Assembly: GCA_937862815.1 (NCBI GenBank)
Contig: CALMED010000017.1
Span: 29,622-93,621 of the forward strand
Length of the DNA stretch: 64,000 nt
DNA from: an uncultured Chitinophagaceae bacterium
GTDB lineage: Bacteria > Bacteroidota > Bacteroidia > Chitinophagales > Chitinophagaceae
Direction of reading: 5' to 3'
Part shown: positions 34,106 through 43,462 of the stretch, piece by piece
How the letters are laid out: every line of letters begins with the position of its first letter
Numbering within the stretch: position 1 is the stretch's first letter
Notes under the pieces: generated by a model
The model's database searches: none
What the model was told of the DNA's origin: nothing
Seen by the model: only the letters and a program-made list of their open reading frames with translations
Position numbers and translations under genes: made by a program

Positions 34106-35347
34106 ATGATTGTCTTTTACCACCTGTTCCGGATGCTGTACCGGGGCGCCATCGGGATAGCCGCCCTCTGGGAGCCCAAGGCCCGCCGCTGGGTGCAAGG
34201 CCGCCGCAACTGGAAAGAGCAGCTGGCAGCCGCGGGATTCGATGGCCGGTCTGCGGACACGGTGTGGATGCACTGCGCCTCATTGGGCGAATTTGAACAG
34301 GGCCGCCCGGTACTGGAGGCGCTGCGGAAGGCCTATCCCACCCTGCGCATCCTGGTAACCTTTTTCTCTCCGTCGGGCTACGAAGTGCGCCGCCGGCACC
34401 CGGCCGCCGATTTTGTGCTCTACCTGCCGTTTGACGGACCGGCCAACGCGGCGGCCTTCCTCAACCGGGTGCAACCCCGGCTGGCCCTTTTTGTGAAATA
34501 CGAATTCTGGCATTTTTACCTGGAGGCGTTGCAACAGCGGGGCATACCGGCGGTGCTGGTGAGCGGGATTTTCCGTCCCGGCCAGCCGTTTTTTCAACCC
34601 TGGGGCGGCTTTCACCGGCAGATGCTGCAGCGTTTTGCCCATCTCTTTGTGCAGGAGGGTGTTTCCCGGGTATTACTGGAGGGCATCGGATTGGGCGAGC
34701 GCACGTCGGTGGCAGGTGATACGCGGTTCGACCGGGTGGTGGCCCTGGCCCGGCAGCAGGAACCCATCCCGGCCGTAGAAGGTTTTATTGACGGACGAAG
34801 GGTGCTGGTGGCCGGCAGTACCTGGCCGCAGGATGAAGCACTCCTCATCAGCTGGTATGAAAAAAACCGGTCGCAGTGGCAGCTGATCCTCGCGCCGCAC
34901 GAGATCCACGCCTCCCACCTGCAGCAGCTGCAAGCCGGATTGCCGGGCTGTGTACGCTATGCCGACCTGGAAGAACATCCCGCAGCAGCGGATGTGCTGC
35001 TGGTGGACCGCATCGGGCTGCTGAGCCGCCTGTACCGCTACGCTGCTGTGTGCTATGTGGGTGGCGGATTCAACAAAAGCGGGCACCACAACATCCTGGA
35101 AGCGGCAGTATACGGCAAGGCGGTGATCACCGGGCCTGTGTTTGAAAAATTCCGGGAAAGTGTGGAACTGAAGCAATGCGGGGGTAGTTTCCTGGTGCAC
35201 AACGCGGAGGAACTGGCACAGGTGCTGGCTGGCTCCGACCTGGCGAAAGGGGGTACCCGCGCAGGCGCCTACGTACAGGAACACACGGGAGCTACCGCCC
35301 GGGTGCTGGCGTGGATTCAGGAGAAACGTCTTTTCACGAGCGCATAA
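34106..35347 (+). CDS. waaA: 3-deoxy-D-manno-octulosonic acid (Kdo) transferase
   Basis: Inner-membrane-associated GT30 enzyme that adds Kdo from CMP-Kdo to lipid A precursor. 413 residues; N-terminal hydrophobic anchor, MHCASLGEFEQGRPVLEAL with the catalytic Glu, FFSPSGYEVR, VKYEFWHFYL, and the donor domain GSTWPQDE, LAPHEIH and GGGFNKSGHHNILEAA. Complete. Its 3' end overlaps the convergent downstream gene by 31 bp. Confidence 0.95.
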   Translation: MIVFYHLFRMLYRGAIGIAALWEPKARRWVQGRRNWKEQLAAAGFDGRSADTVWMHCASLGEFEQGRPVLEALRKAYPTLRILVTFFSPSGYEVRRRHPAADFVLYLPFDGPANAAAFLNRVQPRLALFVKYEFWHFYLEALQQRGIPAVLVSGIFRPGQPFFQPWGGFHRQMLQRFAHLFVQEGVSRVLLEGIGLGERTSVAGDTRFDRVVALARQQEPIPAVEGFIDGRRVLVAGSTWPQDEALLISWYEKNRSQWQLILAPHEIHASHLQQLQAGLPGCVRYADLEEHPAAADVLLVDRIGLLSRLYRYAAVCYVGGGFNKSGHHNILEAAVYGKAVITGPVFEKFRESVELKQCGGSFLVHNAEELAQVLAGSDLAKGGTRAGAYVQEHTGATARVLAWIQEKRLFTSA

Positions 35348-36102
35348 AATTCCTGGGTAGCCGGGCGTTCGTCGTCCCAGCCCAGCTTGATCTTGAGTTC
35401 CCGCTCCATCCAATACTGCGCTTCCGGGAAAATAGAGAAATTATTGATGGTTTTAATGCTGCGTTCGTACATGGCCTCATCGCCGCGGAACAATTCATTG
35501 ATGAACACATAGCGGTCGTTGATGCCAATGGCTTTCTTGAGGTCTTTCACCGGTGATTCGCTGAGGCGGTGCACGATTTCCACTTTTTCTTCGCGGAGGC
35601 GTTCGTTGAGGGAACCGTTACCGGTTTCGGATACGGCCACTTTGCGGGGAGGAGGCGCCGGGGAGGGCTGGTAGTTGGGCTGGTGTACGAAAGTGGGCAG
35701 TTCATCGGCCGCATCGTCAAATTCGAAGAGGATGCCGGGCTTCATCTGCGCCTGCTTGGCCTGCATCTGTTGCACAAATTCCGCTTTTTGGCGGATTTCT
35801 TCCAGTTCGGCTTCCACTTCTTTTTCATCTACCTGCAACACTTCCACTTCTTTTTCCTGGGGCGGAACCGGAGGTGGTGCAACGGGTGAAACCCCGGCCG
35901 TAACCGGTGCGCCTGGAAGTGCCGGCACGCCTGCTGCTGGCAATACCACGGCTACGCGGCCGGATGCGGGCACAGCTGCCGGACGTACCTGCTGCTGCAG
36001 TTCTGCCTGGAGTTGTTGCACCAACAGCCAGAGGGCGGCGGGAGCCGCACCGTTTTTATGTGCCTCCTGTAACTGACCGATGAGCGTGGCAATACGATCC
36101 AT
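35317..36102 (-). CDS. Conserved hypothetical protein with Ala/Pro-rich linker and C-terminal domain
   Basis: 261 residues, no named family recognised. Residues 1-40 are helical and Gln/Ala-rich; 40-85 are Pro/Ala/Val-rich and probably disordered; 85-120 are Glu/Lys/Gln-rich, likely coiled coil; 165-261 form a compact block (KKAIGINDRYVFINELFRGD, then NFSIFPEAQYWM and WDDERPATQEFY) that looks like the conserved functional part. No signal peptide or membrane helix, so cytoplasmic. It converges on waaA with 31 bp of overlap and diverges from tdk. It resembles a class of Bacteroidota-specific proteins I cannot name. Confidence 0.75.
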   Translation of the reverse strand: MDRIATLIGQLQEAHKNGAAPAALWLLVQQLQAELQQQVRPAAVPASGRVAVVLPAAGVPALPGAPVTAGVSPVAPPPVPPQEKEVEVLQVDEKEVEAELEEIRQKAEFVQQMQAKQAQMKPGILFEFDDAADELPTFVHQPNYQPSPAPPPRKVAVSETGNGSLNERLREEKVEIVHRLSESPVKDLKKAIGINDRYVFINELFRGDEAMYERSIKTINNFSIFPEAQYWMERELKIKLGWDDERPATQEFYALVKRRFS

Positions 36103-36173
36103 GAATTGTACTTACATTTGGAGCAATCCGTTGCCGGATAAAGTTACAAACTGTTTAGAATAAACCCTGCACA

Positions 36174-36746
36174 ATGTTTATTGAACCCAACATACGAGGA
36201 GAACGGAGGGGATGGATTGAAGTCATCTGCGGCTCCATGTTCAGCGGCAAAACCGAAGAACTTATCCGCCGGCTGAAACGGGCCCGCATAGCCAACCTCA
36301 ACGTGGAAATCTTCAAGCCTTCGGTGGATGTTCGCTACGATGAGGTGAAGATCGTATCCCACGATGAAAACGCCATTCATTCCACCCCCATTGACAACTC
36401 CCAGAAAATTCTGCTCCTTGCACAGGATGTGGACGTGGTGGGGGTTGACGAAGCCCAGTTCTTCGACAGCGAAATCACCAATGTGTGCGAACAGCTGGCC
36501 CTGCGGGGGACCCGGGTGATTGTGGCGGGGCTCGACATGGATTACAAAACCCAGCCCTTCGGACAGATGCCCAACCTGCTGGCCGTGGCCGATTACATCA
36601 CCAAGCTGCACGCCATCTGCGTGGTGTGCGGCAACATTGCCAACTATTCGTACCGCACTTCGGCCGAAGGGGGACAGGTGTTGCTGGGGGAAAAAGACAA
36701 GTACGAACCCCGGTGCCGCCATTGCTACCACAATGCCGGTTCCTGA
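36174..36746 (+). CDS. tdk: Thymidine kinase
   Basis: Salvage enzyme phosphorylating thymidine to dTMP. 190 residues, type II (TK1-like): P loop [12 protein letters not shown], catalytic DEAQFF, lasso region, and a structural zinc site made by CVVC and CRHC near the C-terminus. Start ATG 36174. Ends 4 nt before the stop of the convergent Na/Pi gene. Confidence 0.96.
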   Translation: MFIEPNIRGERRGWIEVICGSMFSGKTEELIRRLKRARIANLNVEIFKPSVDVRYDEVKIVSHDENAIHSTPIDNSQKILLLAQDVDVVGVDEAQFFDSEITNVCEQLALRGTRVIVAGLDMDYKTQPFGQMPNLLAVADYITKLHAICVVCGNIANYSYRTSAEGGQVLLGEKDKYEPRCRHCYHNAGS

Positions 36747-36750
36747 TCCT

Positions 36751-38415
36751 TCAGCGGATAAAGCCCGGGAGTTCTTCAAAGTAAGCGGCCTGGCTGTGTG
36801 TCAGCAGCAGGTCTTTCAGCCCGAAGATCAGCGATTTACTGGAAGTCACCAGCGCCCGGTTGAGGTTGAGCAGGGTGGTTAGCTCCTCTTTGGTAAGCCG
36901 CAACAGTACCTGGTCCTGGTACAACTGCCTGAGTTCTCCGGCGTAATCCGCCTGCACCTGTTTGTAGAGCTCCGACAGGTGCAGGAAGCAGGCCTCTTTG
37001 TTCTCATTTTGCAGCAACCCGGCGGAGGTGCTCACCAGCTGCCGCATGCGTTCCTGCAGCAGCTGAAAAAATCCAAACTTCACATCATTGGACGATTGGC
37101 GGAACTGGTCCATGTCGGGCAGCGCATCCTTGAGACTTTTGGCCGCATACATCACATTGCGGATGCAGGTGCTGAGCTGATCAATCCGCTGCGTTTCTGC
37201 CGGCCGGGTCATGGTATTCTGCAGCCGGATGTAAAAAGCATGCAGTTCCCCGTACAATGCTTTCATGGTGGCATACATCTCCGCCGTATTCTTTTTCTCA
37301 AAATGACCATTGGAGGGATGTGTGGCAACGTTCCCCGGCGCCAACGCAAGAGCCTTGCTGCCAAAGGCCAGGAAGTGGTGTACAAAATGACGGGTTTCAT
37401 TTTCCAGGGCTTCGGTGGCCAGGTCGCTGTCCTGTACGGAAATCTTGTGCAGGTATTCGGTGGCAGGCTCGTCGCGGAAGCGGTTTTCGAGGAAACGGCC
37501 AAAGATGTTAAGAAAGGGCAGGAAGAGCAGGATGCCGGTGAGGTTCAGAAAACTCTGGAAGAAGACGAGTGCATATAACGAATCGTGCATTCCCATGAGG
37601 TCGGTGATGAGATAAAGCACGGGACGCAGCAGCAACAGGATGAGCACAGTGTTGATGGTGTTGAACAGAATATTTCCCAGAGCCACCCGCTTTTTGGCGG
37701 CCACACCCTGCACCGAAGCCAGGGCCAGCTTGAGGGTGGTGCCTATTTCGGCGCCCAGCACAATGGCTGCCGCCATGGGCAGGTCAATGGCCCGGGCATG
37801 CAGGGCGCTGAGGGTGAGGGCAATGGTGACCGAGCTGGATTGTACCAACGCCGTCAGCACCAGGCCCACTCCCACAAAGAAAAGCAGCGGGTAGCCGGCA
37901 AAGCGGCTGAGGTCGGTCTGCTCCACAAAACCCACCATGCCGGTCTTCATGTAGTCGAGGCCCAGGAACAGGAAGGCGAAGCCGATGAAGAAACGGCACC
38001 AGTAAAAAAGTGTGCTTTGCGGCCGGGCAACCATCACCAGCAGGCCCGCAACGGCCAGCAAGGGAAGCGAAAAGGCTTCGATGTTAAATTTAAACCCGAA
38101 GGTAGCCACCACCCAGCCGGTAAAGGTGGTGCCCAGGTTGGAGCCCAGCATTACGGCCAGGGCATTCTGCATTTTGAGGATGCCCGCGCCCACCATGGAC
38201 AATACCAGCAGGTTCACCACCGAGCTGCTTTGCATGAAGGCCGTCACCACCGTGCCCCCGGCAATGGCTTTGAGTTTGTGGCCGGTCTGCTTTTTCAGAA
38301 ACAGCTTAAAGCGGCGCCCGGTAAGCATTTTGAGCGCCTCCTCCAGCAGGTTGATACCGAGCAGGAAGATGGCCGCTCCCGCCAGTAGTTTCCAGTATTC
38401 AAACGTAACAGGCAT
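36751..38415 (-). CDS. Na+/phosphate cotransporter family protein with PhoU-like tail
   Basis: 554 residues from the ATG at 38415 (MPVTFEYWKLLAGAAIF). Two inverted Na/Pi repeats carry the hallmark QSSS motifs (FMQSSSVVN and LVQSSSVTI) within about eight to nine membrane helices (1-310); the C-terminal 230 residues are helical, soluble and PhoU-like. Such proteins import phosphate with sodium or regulate it. The frame is open up to 38883, but a TACCTTTTG box overlaps the first codons of the alternative start at 38436 and the extension is antisense to ccmB. No pho regulator nearby. Confidence 0.85.
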   Translation of the reverse strand: MPVTFEYWKLLAGAAIFLLGINLLEEALKMLTGRRFKLFLKKQTGHKLKAIAGGTVVTAFMQSSSVVNLLVLSMVGAGILKMQNALAVMLGSNLGTTFTGWVVATFGFKFNIEAFSLPLLAVAGLLVMVARPQSTLFYWCRFFIGFAFLFLGLDYMKTGMVGFVEQTDLSRFAGYPLLFFVGVGLVLTALVQSSSVTIALTLSALHARAIDLPMAAAIVLGAEIGTTLKLALASVQGVAAKKRVALGNILFNTINTVLILLLLRPVLYLITDLMGMHDSLYALVFFQSFLNLTGILLFLPFLNIFGRFLENRFRDEPATEYLHKISVQDSDLATEALENETRHFVHHFLAFGSKALALAPGNVATHPSNGHFEKKNTAEMYATMKALYGELHAFYIRLQNTMTRPAETQRIDQLSTCIRNVMYAAKSLKDALPDMDQFRQSSNDVKFGFFQLLQERMRQLVSTSAGLLQNENKEACFLHLSELYKQVQADYAGELRQLYQDQVLLRLTKEELTTLLNLNRALVTSSKSLIFGLKDLLLTHSQAAYFEELPGFIR

Positions 38416-38502
38416 TGCACACAAAAGGTACGACATATCTGCGAGGAACGGATGCGCAACGGCCGGCCGGCGGGAATTTCGGCTGTTGCCGCTTTTTGCC
38501 TG

Positions 38503-38510
38503 TATTTTTG
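38503..38510 (+). promoter_or_regulatory. Candidate -7 box of ccmB
   Basis: TATTTTTG matches TAnnTTTG in the 150-nt divergent spacer between the Na/Pi gene and ccmB. It predicts a transcript starting near 38516, within the open ccmB frame. Confidence 0.5.
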
Positions 38511-38568
38511 AAAAAAAATCACCATCCTTTCCGTTCAGAAAATAGCCGCCCTGTTCCGCAAGGATCTC

Positions 38569-39186
38569 GTGCTGGAGATCCGGCAGCAGTACACGTTTTA
38601 CGGCGTATTGCTCTACATTGCGAGCACCATTTTTGTCATTTACCTGTCGATGGGGCAGCCCGAAGCCACTGTGTGGAACGGGCTGTTCTGGGTCACCCTG
38701 CTGTTCATAGCTGTGAATGCCGTGGCCAAAAGTTTTTTGCAGGAAAACCGGGGCCGTATGTTGTACTATTATTCCATTGCCGGGCCGGTGGAATTCATGC
38801 TGGCCAAGCTGCTGTACAACCTGTTGCTGATGCTGGTGATGAGCTCCCTCAGCCTGCTGCTGTTTGGCTTTTTCCTGGGGCAACCGTTCGATGGCTGGTT
38901 GCGCTTCCTGGCAATTACACTGCTGGGCGGACTGAGCATCAGCCTGGTGTTTACGTTGCTGGCTGCCATCGCATCCAAGGCCAACCAGAACGCCGCCCTG
39001 ATGGCCATTCTGGGCTTTCCGCTCATCGTACCCCAGCTGCTGCTGCTGGTACGGCTGTCGCGGGTGGCTTTTGGCGAAATCTTCCGCGACAATGCCCTGT
39101 TGCAGCTGGTGCTGCTGCTGGTGGCGCTGGACGGGATGATTGTGGTGCTTTCACTCATTTTGTTCCCGTTTTTATGGAAAGATTGA
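38569..39186 (+). CDS. ccmB: Heme exporter protein CcmB, start uncertain
   Basis: Membrane subunit of the CcmAB heme-handling ABC transporter for cytochrome c maturation (system I). 205 residues from the GTG at 38569, six hydrophobic helices, starting EIRQQYTFYGVLLYIAS. Homologues begin about 10-16 residues earlier with a helix ending RKDLxLE, and that sequence (KIAALFRKDLVLE) is indeed in frame upstream. But between the in-frame TGA at 38509 and the GTG there is no ATG, GTG or TTG: only CTG (38551), ATA (38542) or ATC (38518, 38524). The true start may therefore be non-standard, or a base is wrong. ccmA is not adjacent. Confidence 0.85.
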   Translation: MLEIRQQYTFYGVLLYIASTIFVIYLSMGQPEATVWNGLFWVTLLFIAVNAVAKSFLQENRGRMLYYYSIAGPVEFMLAKLLYNLLLMLVMSSLSLLLFGFFLGQPFDGWLRFLAITLLGGLSISLVFTLLAAIASKANQNAALMAILGFPLIVPQLLLLVRLSRVAFGEIFRDNALLQLVLLLVALDGMIVVLSLILFPFLWKD

Positions 39187-39197
39187 ACGCAACGGAC

Positions 39198-39205
39198 TAC
39201 CTTTG
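39198..39205 (+). promoter_or_regulatory. Candidate -7 box of ccmC
   Basis: TACCTTTG, a full -7 match, in the 100-nt ccmB-ccmC gap, about 80 nt before the ccmC ATG. -33 element unclear. Would give ccmC-ccmD its own transcript. Confidence 0.45.
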
Positions 39206-39286
39206 CAGCATCCGAAAGGCAATCAGAACGATCGTTTGTAATCCTGTTCCGTTCCAGCTTGCTTTTTACAAATGGGTTGAACACGT

Positions 39287-39961
39287 ATGAAACAATTGTG
39301 GTGGAAGATATTGGCCGTTGTGCTGTTGCTGTACACCTTCCTGGCCGGCTTTCTGATCAAGGTCCCCATCATTGGTAATCTCCAGCAAACCATCCGTAAT
39401 TTATTCTTTCATGTACCCATGTGGTTTGGCCAGATGATCCTGCTGCTGGTTTCGCTGGTGTATGCGATCCGGTACCTGCGCACCGGCCACCTGGCGGATG
39501 ATATCCGCTCCCGCGAATTTGCCCGTACGGGTATATTGTATGGTATACTGGGACTGGTGACCGGCGCTGTGTGGGCCAACTACACCTGGGGCGAACCCTG
39601 GAGCAATGACCCCAAACAGATTGCCGTTGCCATCGCGCTCCTGATTTATCTCGCTTATTTCGTCTTGCGGAGTTCAGTGACCGATCTTGATAAACGGGCC
39701 CGTATCAGCAGTGTGTACAACATTTTTGCCTACTTCGTGTACATTCCGCTGATCATGATCCTGCCCCGGCTGGTGGAGTCGCTCCACCCGGGCGGACAGG
39801 GAGCTGAGGGCAACCCGGCCCTGAGCGGGCAGGACCTCGACCCCACCATGCGGCTGGTATTCTGGCCGGCGGTGCTGGGCTGGACCCTGCTGGGTGTGTG
39901 GGCCACTCAACTGCATATCCGCATATCATTGTTAAAAGAAAAAAACTGGATGCATGCGTAA
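39287..39961 (+). CDS. ccmC: Heme exporter/heme handling protein CcmC (CcsA family)
   Basis: Integral membrane protein that passes heme to CcmE in cytochrome c maturation. 224 residues with six hydrophobic helices. The tryptophan-rich periplasmic motif, here WANYTWGEPWSNDPKQ, and flanking His (HVPMWFGQM) are the heme-binding features of the CcmC/CcsA family. Followed by the ccmD-like gene with 8 bp of overlap. Confidence 0.92.
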   Translation: MKQLWWKILAVVLLLYTFLAGFLIKVPIIGNLQQTIRNLFFHVPMWFGQMILLLVSLVYAIRYLRTGHLADDIRSREFARTGILYGILGLVTGAVWANYTWGEPWSNDPKQIAVAIALLIYLAYFVLRSSVTDLDKRARISSVYNIFAYFVYIPLIMILPRLVESLHPGGQGAEGNPALSGQDLDPTMRLVFWPAVLGWTLLGVWATQLHIRISLLKEKNWMHA

Positions 39962-40163
39962 ATTCATTTTCCTCTTCCTGCTGCTGCTGACGGCGCTGCC
40001 TGCGGCGATGGCCCAGGTACTTACCCCTCACCTTCCCGATGTGGAGATGGACAGTAAGTGGTACGTGGTACTGACCGTTTGCCTGCTCATTCTGGGTGGT
40101 CTCTTTTTTTACCTGTTTTTCCTCGAACGAAGGATACGGGAGATGGAAAATAACGACAAGTAA
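39954..40163 (+). CDS. Small CcmD-like membrane protein
   Basis: 69 residues: signal-like hydrophobic start ([21 protein letters not shown]), a short periplasmic part, one transmembrane helix (about 38-57) and a basic-acidic tail [11 protein letters not shown]. Size, topology and overlap with ccmC fit CcmD, the small partner that ties CcmC to CcmE. The family is poorly conserved, so the call leans on context. Confidence 0.7.
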   Translation: MRKFIFLFLLLLTALPAAMAQVLTPHLPDVEMDSKWYVVLTVCLLILGGLFFYLFFLERRIREMENNDK

Positions 40164-40195
40164 CCCTTTTTGCTATATCAACTAAAAACGATTGT

Positions 40196-41614
40196 ATGTC
40201 ATCAACCCACTACAGCTTTTTTGACAGCGTGCAGAAAAGCTTCGACAAAGCCGCCTCCTATACCAAATGGGACAAAGGCGTTCTGGAACAGATCAAAGCC
40301 TGTAACAGCGTGTACTCCATGAAGTTCCCCGTTAAAATGGACGACGGGCGCATTGAAGTGATTGAAGCCTACCGCGTGCAGCATTCCCACCACAAAACAC
40401 CGTGCAAGGGGGGTATCCGCTTTGCTGCGGAGGTGAACCAGGACGAAGTGATGGCGCTGGCCGCCCTCATGACGTATAAGTGCGCCATTGTGAACGTACC
40501 CTTCGGTGGGGGAAAAGGTGGAATCAAAATCAACCCCCGCTCCCACTCGGCCTACGAACTGGAAAAGATCACCCGCCGTTACACCACGGAACTGATTAAG
40601 AAAAACTTTATTGGTCCGGGTACCGATGTACCGGCTCCCGACTATGGCACCGGCGAACGGGAAATGGCCTGGATTGTAGATACCTACCAAACGATGAAAC
40701 CGGGCGAACTCGATGCCGCCGGCTGTGTAACCGGTAAACCCATCACCCAGGGAGGTGTACGGGGCCGCCGCGAAGCCACCGGCCTCGGCGTATTCTACGG
40801 CGTACGCGAAGTGTTGAACATGAAAGACGTGATGGACAAGCTGGGCATGACCACCGGGGTGAAAGACAAGCGCATCATCATCCAGGGGCTGGGCAATGTA
40901 GGGTATTATTCCGCCAAATTCTTCCACGAAGCCGGGGCTAAAATCATCGCCCTCGCCGAGTACGAAGGAGCTATCTGGAACAACGACGGACTGGACTACC
41001 ATGCCGTTTTCCAACACCGCAAAGCCACCGGCTCCATCCTCAATTTCCCCGGCGCTCATAATTTTACCAAAAACAGTGATGCTCTTGAAATGGAATGCGA
41101 TGTGCTGATTCCTGCTGCGCTGGAAAACGTGATCAACGGCGAAAACGCCCCCCGCATTAAAGCAAAGATCATTGGCGAAGCCGCCAACGGTCCGCTGACT
41201 CCGGAGGCCGACGAGATTTTTGCCCAGAAAGGCATCCTGGTGATCCCCGATATGTTCCTCAACGCCGGGGGTGTGACCGTGAGCTACTTTGAATGGTTGA
41301 AGAACCTCAGCCACGTGCGGTACGGCCGCCTGGAAAAGCGCTTCACCGAAAACCAGAACAACGCCCTGCTCGACCAGATGGAACGGCTCACGGGCAGTGC
41401 GGTGGACAGCAACATCCGTCAAAACATCCTGCACGGACCCGATGAGGAGGACCTGGTGTACAGCGGGCTGGAAGAAACCATGATCAACTCGGTGAACGAA
41501 GTGATGGACTGCTGGAAGGCCAACCCGGCCATTCCCGATATGCGCACGGCCGCCTATGTGGTAGCCATCGACAAAGTAGCCACCACCTACGCCGAACTGG
41601 GCATATTCCCGTAA
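40196..41614 (+). CDS. gdhA: Glutamate dehydrogenase (Glu/Leu/Phe/Val dehydrogenase family)
   Basis: NAD(P)-dependent oxidative deamination of glutamate or its reverse. 472 residues; catalytic [31 protein letters not shown] and the Rossmann [11 protein letters not shown]. The protein is longer than the common 410-450 residues, with an acidic C-terminal region ([10 protein letters not shown]). Start ATG 40196, 32 nt after the ccmD-like gene; a terminator follows. Cofactor preference not read from sequence. Confidence 0.93.
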   Translation: MSSTHYSFFDSVQKSFDKAASYTKWDKGVLEQIKACNSVYSMKFPVKMDDGRIEVIEAYRVQHSHHKTPCKGGIRFAAEVNQDEVMALAALMTYKCAIVNVPFGGGKGGIKINPRSHSAYELEKITRRYTTELIKKNFIGPGTDVPAPDYGTGEREMAWIVDTYQTMKPGELDAAGCVTGKPITQGGVRGRREATGLGVFYGVREVLNMKDVMDKLGMTTGVKDKRIIIQGLGNVGYYSAKFFHEAGAKIIALAEYEGAIWNNDGLDYHAVFQHRKATGSILNFPGAHNFTKNSDALEMECDVLIPAALENVINGENAPRIKAKIIGEAANGPLTPEADEIFAQKGILVIPDMFLNAGGVTVSYFEWLKNLSHVRYGRLEKRFTENQNNALLDQMERLTGSAVDSNIRQNILHGPDEEDLVYSGLEETMINSVNEVMDCWKANPAIPDMRTAAYVVAIDKVATTYAELGIFP

Positions 41615-41635
41615 TGAATACCACTGAATGACAGC

Positions 41636-41665
41636 AGCCCCGCGTAACAATCGCGGGGCTTTTTA
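41636..41665 (+). terminator. Rho-independent terminator after gdhA
   Basis: AGCCCCGCG (41636-41644) pairs with CGCGGGGCT (41652-41660), loop 7 nt, followed by TTTTT. Perfect 9-bp stem. Confidence 0.92.
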
Positions 41666-41867
41666 TTGGCGCCTCCTTAACAGAATGACCGGGTACCCCC
41701 CAACTGTTTGTTAAATGTGGCAAAACGGTATGCCTGAAATCCTGACAGCTTTGTTATTTTACAGTCACAGGGGCACGGGATTTGTGTCTTCATGCCGGAG
41801 CCACCTGCAAACACATCAGTTGTAAACGGCCTGATTTATAACGCCAAAAAGATAAAGAACGAGCAAT

Positions 41868-43379
41868 ATGAAAGTAAAACACATTCTCCTGATGGTTGTG
41901 GTAAGTGCCACCACGGCAATTGCCAGTGTTGTGCTGTATGCAAAATTTGCAGCGCCCAGGCAAAACATCCTGTACAGCCAACAACAAACACCGGTGAATT
42001 ACGCCGGACTGTATGACAGCGGTTTCAGCGGTGGCTTGTCAGGGCCCGTGGACTTTGAACCGGCTGCGGCAACCACTATTCCGGCTGTAGTGCACATCAA
42101 GACGAAAACCAATCCCCGCCAGACCAGCCAGCAGCAACGCCGGCGCAGCCCGTTCAGCGACCTGTTCGGTGACGATTTTTTTGATGATTTCTTCGGCGGC
42201 CGCGGACAGAACATCCCGCAGATGGCCAGCGGTTCCGGGGTTTTTATTTCCGGAGACGGATTTATTGTCACCAACAACCACGTTATTGACGGGGCCGATG
42301 AAATCACCGTGACCCTGCACAATAAGAAGCAGTACAAAGCCAAGCTTATTGCCACCGATGCGAATACCGACCTTGCCGTCATTAAAGTGGAAGGCAGTGG
42401 CTTCCCTTACCTTCTCTACGGCAACTCCGATGAAGTGCGGGTGGGGCAATGGGTGATGGCCGTGGGTTATCCCCTTACACTGGAGACCACCGTTACTGCC
42501 GGCATTGTGAGCGCCAAATACCGCTACCTGGGTGTAAACCAACGCAAAGCCCGTCCCGGTGCCAATACCGTGGAAAGCTTTATCCAGACCGATGCAGCCG
42601 TTAACCAGGGAAATTCCGGCGGCGCCCTCATTAATACAAGCGGGCAACTTATCGGCATCAATGCGGCCATTGCGTCGCCCACCGGTTCTTATGCCGGCTA
42701 TTCCTATGCCATCCCGGTGAACATCGTGAAAAAAGTGGTGGACGATCTCATCAAATTCGGCACTGTACAACGGGCCTACCTGGGCATCCGGCCGGCTGCC
42801 AACGGCGATGACGGCACCGACTCACAGATCAAGGAAGGCGACGGCGTGGAAATTGGCGAAATCCTTTCCAAGAGCGCTGCCGAAGAAGGCGGACTTAAGA
42901 AAGGAGATAAGATTGTGAAACTCGACAACAAACCCGTCAGCACCTGGACGGAACTCACCGGTACCATTGCCAGCTACCGGCCGGGTCAGAAGATCAGCGT
43001 AACCTACATCCGCAATGGCAAAGAAATGACCAGTGCCCTGACGCTCAGGAACAGCGCCGGCAACACCGAGATTGTAAAAGCGGGTGTATTGGATAAACTG
43101 GGCGTGGAACTGGCCGCACTGGATGCCCGCCGGGCCCGTGAGCTGGGCGTGGAAGGCGGTGTGGAAATCAAAACGCTGAGCGACGGACTCATTGCCAACC
43201 AGACCACGATCAAGAAAGGATTTATCATCATCCGGGCCGGTGGCAAGGTGGTGAAGAGCACCGACGATCTGTCGAAAGCAATTGAAGCGGCGGGTAACTC
43301 CATCATCATTGAAGGCATCTATCCCGGCTACGAAGGGGTGTACACCTACGCCATCAACGAACTGCGGAACGAACCGTAA
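41868..43379 (+). CDS. DegP/HtrA-family periplasmic serine protease
   Basis: Envelope quality-control protease/chaperone. 503 residues: N-terminal membrane helix or uncleaved signal (about 5-25), a Phe/Asp-rich flexible loop (FGDDFFDDFFGG, about 100-112) as in DegP LA loops, trypsin-like domain with His about 138 (NNHVI), Asp about 167 (TDLAV) and Ser about 249 (GNSGGAL), and two PDZ domains (about 300-385 and 405-495). Length typical. Single gene between two terminators; no clear promoter box found in the 200-nt upstream stretch. Confidence 0.93.
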   Translation: MKVKHILLMVVVSATTAIASVVLYAKFAAPRQNILYSQQQTPVNYAGLYDSGFSGGLSGPVDFEPAAATTIPAVVHIKTKTNPRQTSQQQRRRSPFSDLFGDDFFDDFFGGRGQNIPQMASGSGVFISGDGFIVTNNHVIDGADEITVTLHNKKQYKAKLIATDANTDLAVIKVEGSGFPYLLYGNSDEVRVGQWVMAVGYPLTLETTVTAGIVSAKYRYLGVNQRKARPGANTVESFIQTDAAVNQGNSGGALINTSGQLIGINAAIASPTGSYAGYSYAIPVNIVKKVVDDLIKFGTVQRAYLGIRPAANGDDGTDSQIKEGDGVEIGEILSKSAAEEGGLKKGDKIVKLDNKPVSTWTELTGTIASYRPGQKISVTYIRNGKEMTSALTLRNSAGNTEIVKAGVLDKLGVELAALDARRARELGVEGGVEIKTLSDGLIANQTTIKKGFIIIRAGGKVVKSTDDLSKAIEAAGNSIIIEGIYPGYEGVYTYAINELRNEP

Positions 43380-43396
43380 ATCAAATCACACAAAAG

Positions 43397-43429
43397 AAAA
43401 AGAGGAACGCAAACCGTTCCTCTTTTTTT
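43397..43429 (+). terminator. Rho-independent terminator after the HtrA gene
   Basis: AGAGGAACG (43401-43409) pairs with CGTTCCTCT (43415-43423), loop 5 nt, followed by a T run and preceded by an A run, so it can also serve the convergent amylase gene. Confidence 0.9.
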
Positions 43430-43462
43430 CAACCTATTGCAGCAAGACCATTCCGTTATAGC

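Noticed and set aside
38416..38883. N-terminal extension of the Na/Pi cotransporter
   Set aside because: Gln/His-rich, antisense to ccmB, and separated from the conserved start by a promoter-like box.
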